Source: Minisyncoccota bacterium | GTDB taxonomy: Bacteria > Patescibacteriota > Minisyncoccia > SW-4-49-11 | DNA length: 7,683 nt | Assembly: GCA_018609785.1 (NCBI GenBank) | Contig: JAHEOE010000016.1 | Coordinates: forward strand, 1 to 7,683 | Direction: 5' to 3' | Part shown: one piece after another, positions 5,031 through 7,683 of the stretch | How the letters are laid out: each line of letters begins with the position of its first letter | Numbering within the stretch: the stretch's first letter is position 1 | Program-made: the position numbers and the translations under genes | The notes under the pieces: generated by a model | Told to the model about the DNA's origin: nothing | Databases searched by the model: none | Seen by the model: only the letters and a program-made list of their open reading frames with translations

Positions 5031-6535
5031 CATTCTCCATAGACAAACGCCACCAGATCGCCCAGCTTTTCTTGCAGACTGTTGTCTTGATGCAACTGTT
5101 CCACAATTTTATATCCTTCAAACCACTTGGGGGAATCTTGAATGCCAAGTAAGTCATCCATATGCGGGTCATGATACAACCGACGTGACTCCTCTCCCCC
5201 CAAAAGATTGAGGATATGCTGATTAAGTCCTTCATTGGGCCTCATCCCTTCCAAGTCATGCACTACCTTATAGCGAATTCCGAAATGATTCAACACCTCC
5301 TGAAACATCGGGATATTGCTCCCCCCGTGACAATTGATAAGACTCACCCCGTAATCAAACACGCCAAGTAATCGAGCCGCGCGCTGAAGGACCGCAATTT
5401 CGGTCGCGCCTTCCACTAAAACCACTCGATGCGCAAAGAATAACGCGCTGACGTCCGGACTAAACTCCCGTACGGCCCGTAATCGGTGCTCTTGTTCTTC
5501 ATCTTGGTCTTTATGTTCAAATACATCGTCCTTAACCTGCACACAGACCAATGTTCCTTCCGGGTCTTTATATAGCCGTGCCAAAGATTGAGGCTTCTCC
5601 AACGCCCGGACAAAAACGGCCGAATGCGTCGTACTTACCACCTGAACCTCCGCCTTTTCGGCCAAGGCAAATAACGTCTCGGAAACATATCGCTCCATTT
5701 GCGGATCCATATACATTTCCGGATCTTCAATCAATACCATATTCTGTACTCCGGCTGCTTTGAGATGATACGGAACTACCTCACCGTATTCTCGCAATAG
5801 CGCAAAAAATACCGCTCGTTGCACCCCACGACTCTGATAAAACGGATTCAAAAACAGGTTTTCGTCAACTTCGGGAAGTAACGTCATCTCTTCCAATGAT
5901 TCATGAAACGCATGATGAGAAAGTACTTCGGAAATTCCCATCATTTCTTCAAGATGCGCGTTCAATTGATGCGCGATATCAGCTATGGAACGCTCTTTAT
6001 CCCACATCCGAAACATCTGAAACATCCGGGAAAACGGAGACGTAGCACCTTCGCACACCGCCTCTCCGGCCGGTACGTAAATCCATTGCATATGGTCGGC
6101 ATCGAAAACCGTTTGAATATTCGCTTTTTGCTCCTTGTCGGCCGGCTTTTCGTCTCCCTCCGCTCCCACAAATATCTCACGGGCGTTACCTTCCGTTTCG
6201 TCTTGGTAGAACCGCTGAGAAACGCGCCAGACTTCCTCCTCGTCTTCATCCGTATACCATGTTTCAGACACTCCCGGGTGTGCTTTATCCTCTTCGGTCA
6301 GAGCGTAAAACGTAACAGCCACTTCCGCGGCGTAAAAGGGATTATTTCGATATCCGTGAAACCATCGGACTGAAGGAAACTCAATCCCAAAAAAGACACG
6401 CAACGCTTCCAGTATCGATGATTTTCCGACACCGTTCGGACCGATTGCCATAACCATGTCTTCTTCCAGATCCACTGACAGTCCTTCGGGGCCAATTGCT
6501 TTAATATTGGTAATTTCAATTCTTTTGAGTTTCAT
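5030..6535 (-). CDS. OLD-family ATPase with TOPRIM nuclease domain
   Basis: 501 residues. The N-terminal part is an SMC/RecF-like ABC ATPase: it opens MKLKRIEITNIKAIG, Walker A is GPNGVGKS (32-39), a signature-like QSRGVQRA lies at 234-241, Walker B is MVLIEDPE (266-273) and the H-loop is STTHS (301-305). The C-terminal part is a TOPRIM domain with VVLVEGATE (371-379) and VVHDLEG (424-430). This order defines the OLD (overcoming lysogenization defect) nuclease family, which couples ATP binding to DNA nicking or cleavage. The second acid of the usual TOPRIM DxD is a glutamate here (D427-x-E429). Length is a little under typical OLD proteins. There is no adjacent UvrD-type helicase, so it does not match the Gabija pair. 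Single OLD proteins are also found in housekeeping repair contexts. The role here is unknown. Confidence 0.88.
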   Translation of the reverse strand: MKLKRIEITNIKAIGPEGLSVDLEEDMVMAIGPNGVGKSSILEALRVFFGIEFPSVRWFHGYRNNPFYAAEVAVTFYALTEEDKAHPGVSETWYTDEDEEEVWRVSQRFYQDETEGNAREIFVGAEGDEKPADKEQKANIQTVFDADHMQWIYVPAGEAVCEGATSPFSRMFQMFRMWDKERSIADIAHQLNAHLEEMMGISEVLSHHAFHESLEEMTLLPEVDENLFLNPFYQSRGVQRAVFFALLREYGEVVPYHLKAAGVQNMVLIEDPEMYMDPQMERYVSETLFALAEKAEVQVVSTTHSAVFVRALEKPQSLARLYKDPEGTLVCVQVKDDVFEHKDQDEEQEHRLRAVREFSPDVSALFFAHRVVLVEGATEIAVLQRAARLLGVFDYGVSLINCHGGSNIPMFQEVLNHFGIRYKVVHDLEGMRPNEGLNQHILNLLGGEESRRLYHDPHMDDLLGIQDSPKWFEGYKIVEQLHQDNSLQEKLGDLVAFVYGE

Positions 6536-6645
6536 AGATGATTAATTATATATGTCTCTTCTTTGTATCGTATTTTATAAGTGCTGTATATAACACTCGT
6601 AAAATAAACGGCATACGTTATAATACAGACAGTTTAACATGAGTT
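6536..6645. promoter_or_regulatory. Divergent intergenic region with candidate promoters
   Basis: An AT-rich 110-base gap lies between two divergent genes. On the + strand a consensus TATAAT stands at 6619-6624, 21 bases before the membrane protein ATG, without a convincing -35. On the minus strand TATAAA (6579-6574) with TTACGA (6602-6597) at 17-base spacing is a weak candidate for the OLD gene. No operator-like palindrome or terminator is seen. Confidence 0.4.
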
Positions 6646-7683
6646 ATGTATCTACGTGATATTCTGATCGGACTTATCTGTGCATCCCTCCCCCTCTATG
6701 TTCTCCGGATTCCGGAATTATCCACCAATGTGTTCGAGATTATAAGTGGCCTTGCCCTCCTAGGTTACTTGGTTTTGGAACGACATCATATCCGAAATAC
6801 CGTACCGCAATTCAGACGGAGCGCGTTATTGGGGATTATATTTACTCTCACCGCTCTCGGAGGAGTTTTTGTCTCGGAAGAGGTTACAGCTAGTTTAGGG
6901 AGATTTAAGTCATATTTCATCCTTCCCTTTATTATTGGGTTTGTAATTATTCATTACGTTAAGACACACTCCTCATTTCGCCTCCCGCTCTATTATTTAA
7001 CTCTCGGTGGCGCGCTTATTGGCATATGGGCAATCGGTGAATTTTTGTGGGGAATTACCCAAGGCGACATAGCACGTCCCACCGCCATCTATGATTGGAA
7101 TGTAATCTCAGACGTAAGCCGCGGAGGATTTGCCAATTTTATCGGACTATTCCTGACACCGCTGTGGCCGTTAGTCATCGGACTTTGGCATACCGCGCAA
7201 TCCCGACTTGAAAAGCAAACCACGACCATCATAGGGCTTTTCCTTACCGGAGGAGTATTAGTCAGTCAGTCCTATAGCGCCATATTCACATTGGGAATTC
7301 TTGCCGGTCTGTATTCTGTCTTTCTATTCCGAACACACGCTATACCTCGTTTTCAAATCGTACGGATCGGCTTGGCAACTATCAGTCTTCTGGGGATATT
7401 CGTAGTCTCTCAAATCTCCACCGCCAAATTTGAACATCTGTGGAATATGAACGAACGCAACTCCATAACCAGTCGCATACAGATTTGGCATACAAGTACG
7501 GTTATACTGAAAGAGAATCCCATCTTGGGCATCGGCTTGGCCGACTTTCAACGAGTCTATGAAGGCACCGTTCCACAGCTCTATTTTCCTCCGCATGAAT
7601 GGCTTGTTCCCGAACCGCATAACGTATACCTGGCTACATGGCTTCATACCGGGCTTTTGGGATTTGTCATCTTTGTAATTATG
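6646..7683 (+). CDS. O-antigen ligase/polymerase-like membrane protein (3' end outside window)
   Basis: 346 codons are open to the right edge with no stop. The protein is a multi-helix membrane protein. Helices fill most of residues 1-260. A loop follows with SITSRIQIW (273-281), then ENPILGIGLADFQ (290-302), a loop rich in proline and aromatic residues, and EPHNVYLATWLHTGLLG (323-339). The R-x-x-x-W, NPILGIG and PHN.yL..w...GllG blocks are the pattern of the Wzy_C superfamily (O-antigen ligase WaaL, polymerase Wzy and related glycan-transferring enzymes). Family members join undecaprenyl-linked glycans at the outer face of the cytoplasmic membrane. ATG 6646 was chosen because the nearby ATG at 6639 is out of frame and stops within 7 codons. 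Which substrate it uses cannot be told. Confidence 0.8.
   Translation, partial: MYLRDILIGLICASLPLYVLRIPELSTNVFEIISGLALLGYLVLERHHIRNTVPQFRRSALLGIIFTLTALGGVFVSEEVTASLGRFKSYFILPFIIGFVIIHYVKTHSSFRLPLYYLTLGGALIGIWAIGEFLWGITQGDIARPTAIYDWNVISDVSRGGFANFIGLFLTPLWPLVIGLWHTAQSRLEKQTTTIIGLFLTGGVLVSQSYSAIFTLGILAGLYSVFLFRTHAIPRFQIVRIGLATISLLGIFVVSQISTAKFEHLWNMNERNSITSRIQIWHTSTVILKENPILGIGLADFQRVYEGTVPQLYFPPHEWLVPEPHNVYLATWLHTGLLGFVIFVIM

Noticed and set aside
5903..6373. 156-codon open frame opposite the OLD gene
   Set aside because: It is a shadow of the conserved ATPase domain on the other strand.
5030..6535. Gabija or another OLD-based defence system
   Set aside because: No UvrD-like helicase, reverse transcriptase or other partner adjoins the gene within the window.
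7324..7647. 107-codon minus-strand frame at the right end
   Set aside because: It is antisense to the conserved NPILGIG and PHN segments of the glycan ligase-like protein.

Overview
The window looks like a piece of a Candidatus Patescibacteria (CPR) chromosome. This is an inference from several features: a short yebC directly followed by ruvC, a histidine kinase with the SAHQMRTPLS-type H-box common in that group, 130-residue divergent TspO-like proteins, moderate GC, and no convincing Shine-Dalgarno sequence before any gene. No rRNA or marker gene is present to confirm it.

Layout. Bases 1-3547 are a leftward gene block. A promoter near 3578-3606 serves a six-helix membrane histidine kinase (3547-2246). 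Two small TspO-like membrane proteins follow (2239-1832 and 1770-1381), then the C-terminal part of a third TspO-like gene that runs off the left edge (210-1). The third gene is cut by a nested mobile element (210-1377). The outer part is the remains of an IS1595-type element with two in-frame stops in its transposase. Inside it sits an IS5-like element with an intact DDE transposase (608-1384) and 19-bp inverted repeats.

Bases 3548-3967 hold no gene. They hold two divergent promoters with an unusual 293-bp foldback element between them: a 22-bp outer stem enclosing two long hairpins. The two loops have related sequences while their stems differ in sequence. This is the most unusual structure in the window.

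Bases 3968-5021 hold the rightward pair yebC (a short form) and ruvC (Holliday junction resolvase). Convergent to it, on the minus strand, is an OLD-family ATPase/TOPRIM nuclease (6535-5030). A divergent intergenic region (6536-6645) separates that gene from a rightward O-antigen ligase/polymerase-type membrane protein that runs off the right edge (6646-7683).

How the genes fit together. The kinase and the TspO-like genes are closely spaced on one strand and probably form one membrane sensing unit, although no response regulator is in view. yebC-ruvC is a conserved housekeeping pair. The OLD protein has no helicase or toxin partner here, so a defence role cannot be claimed from context.
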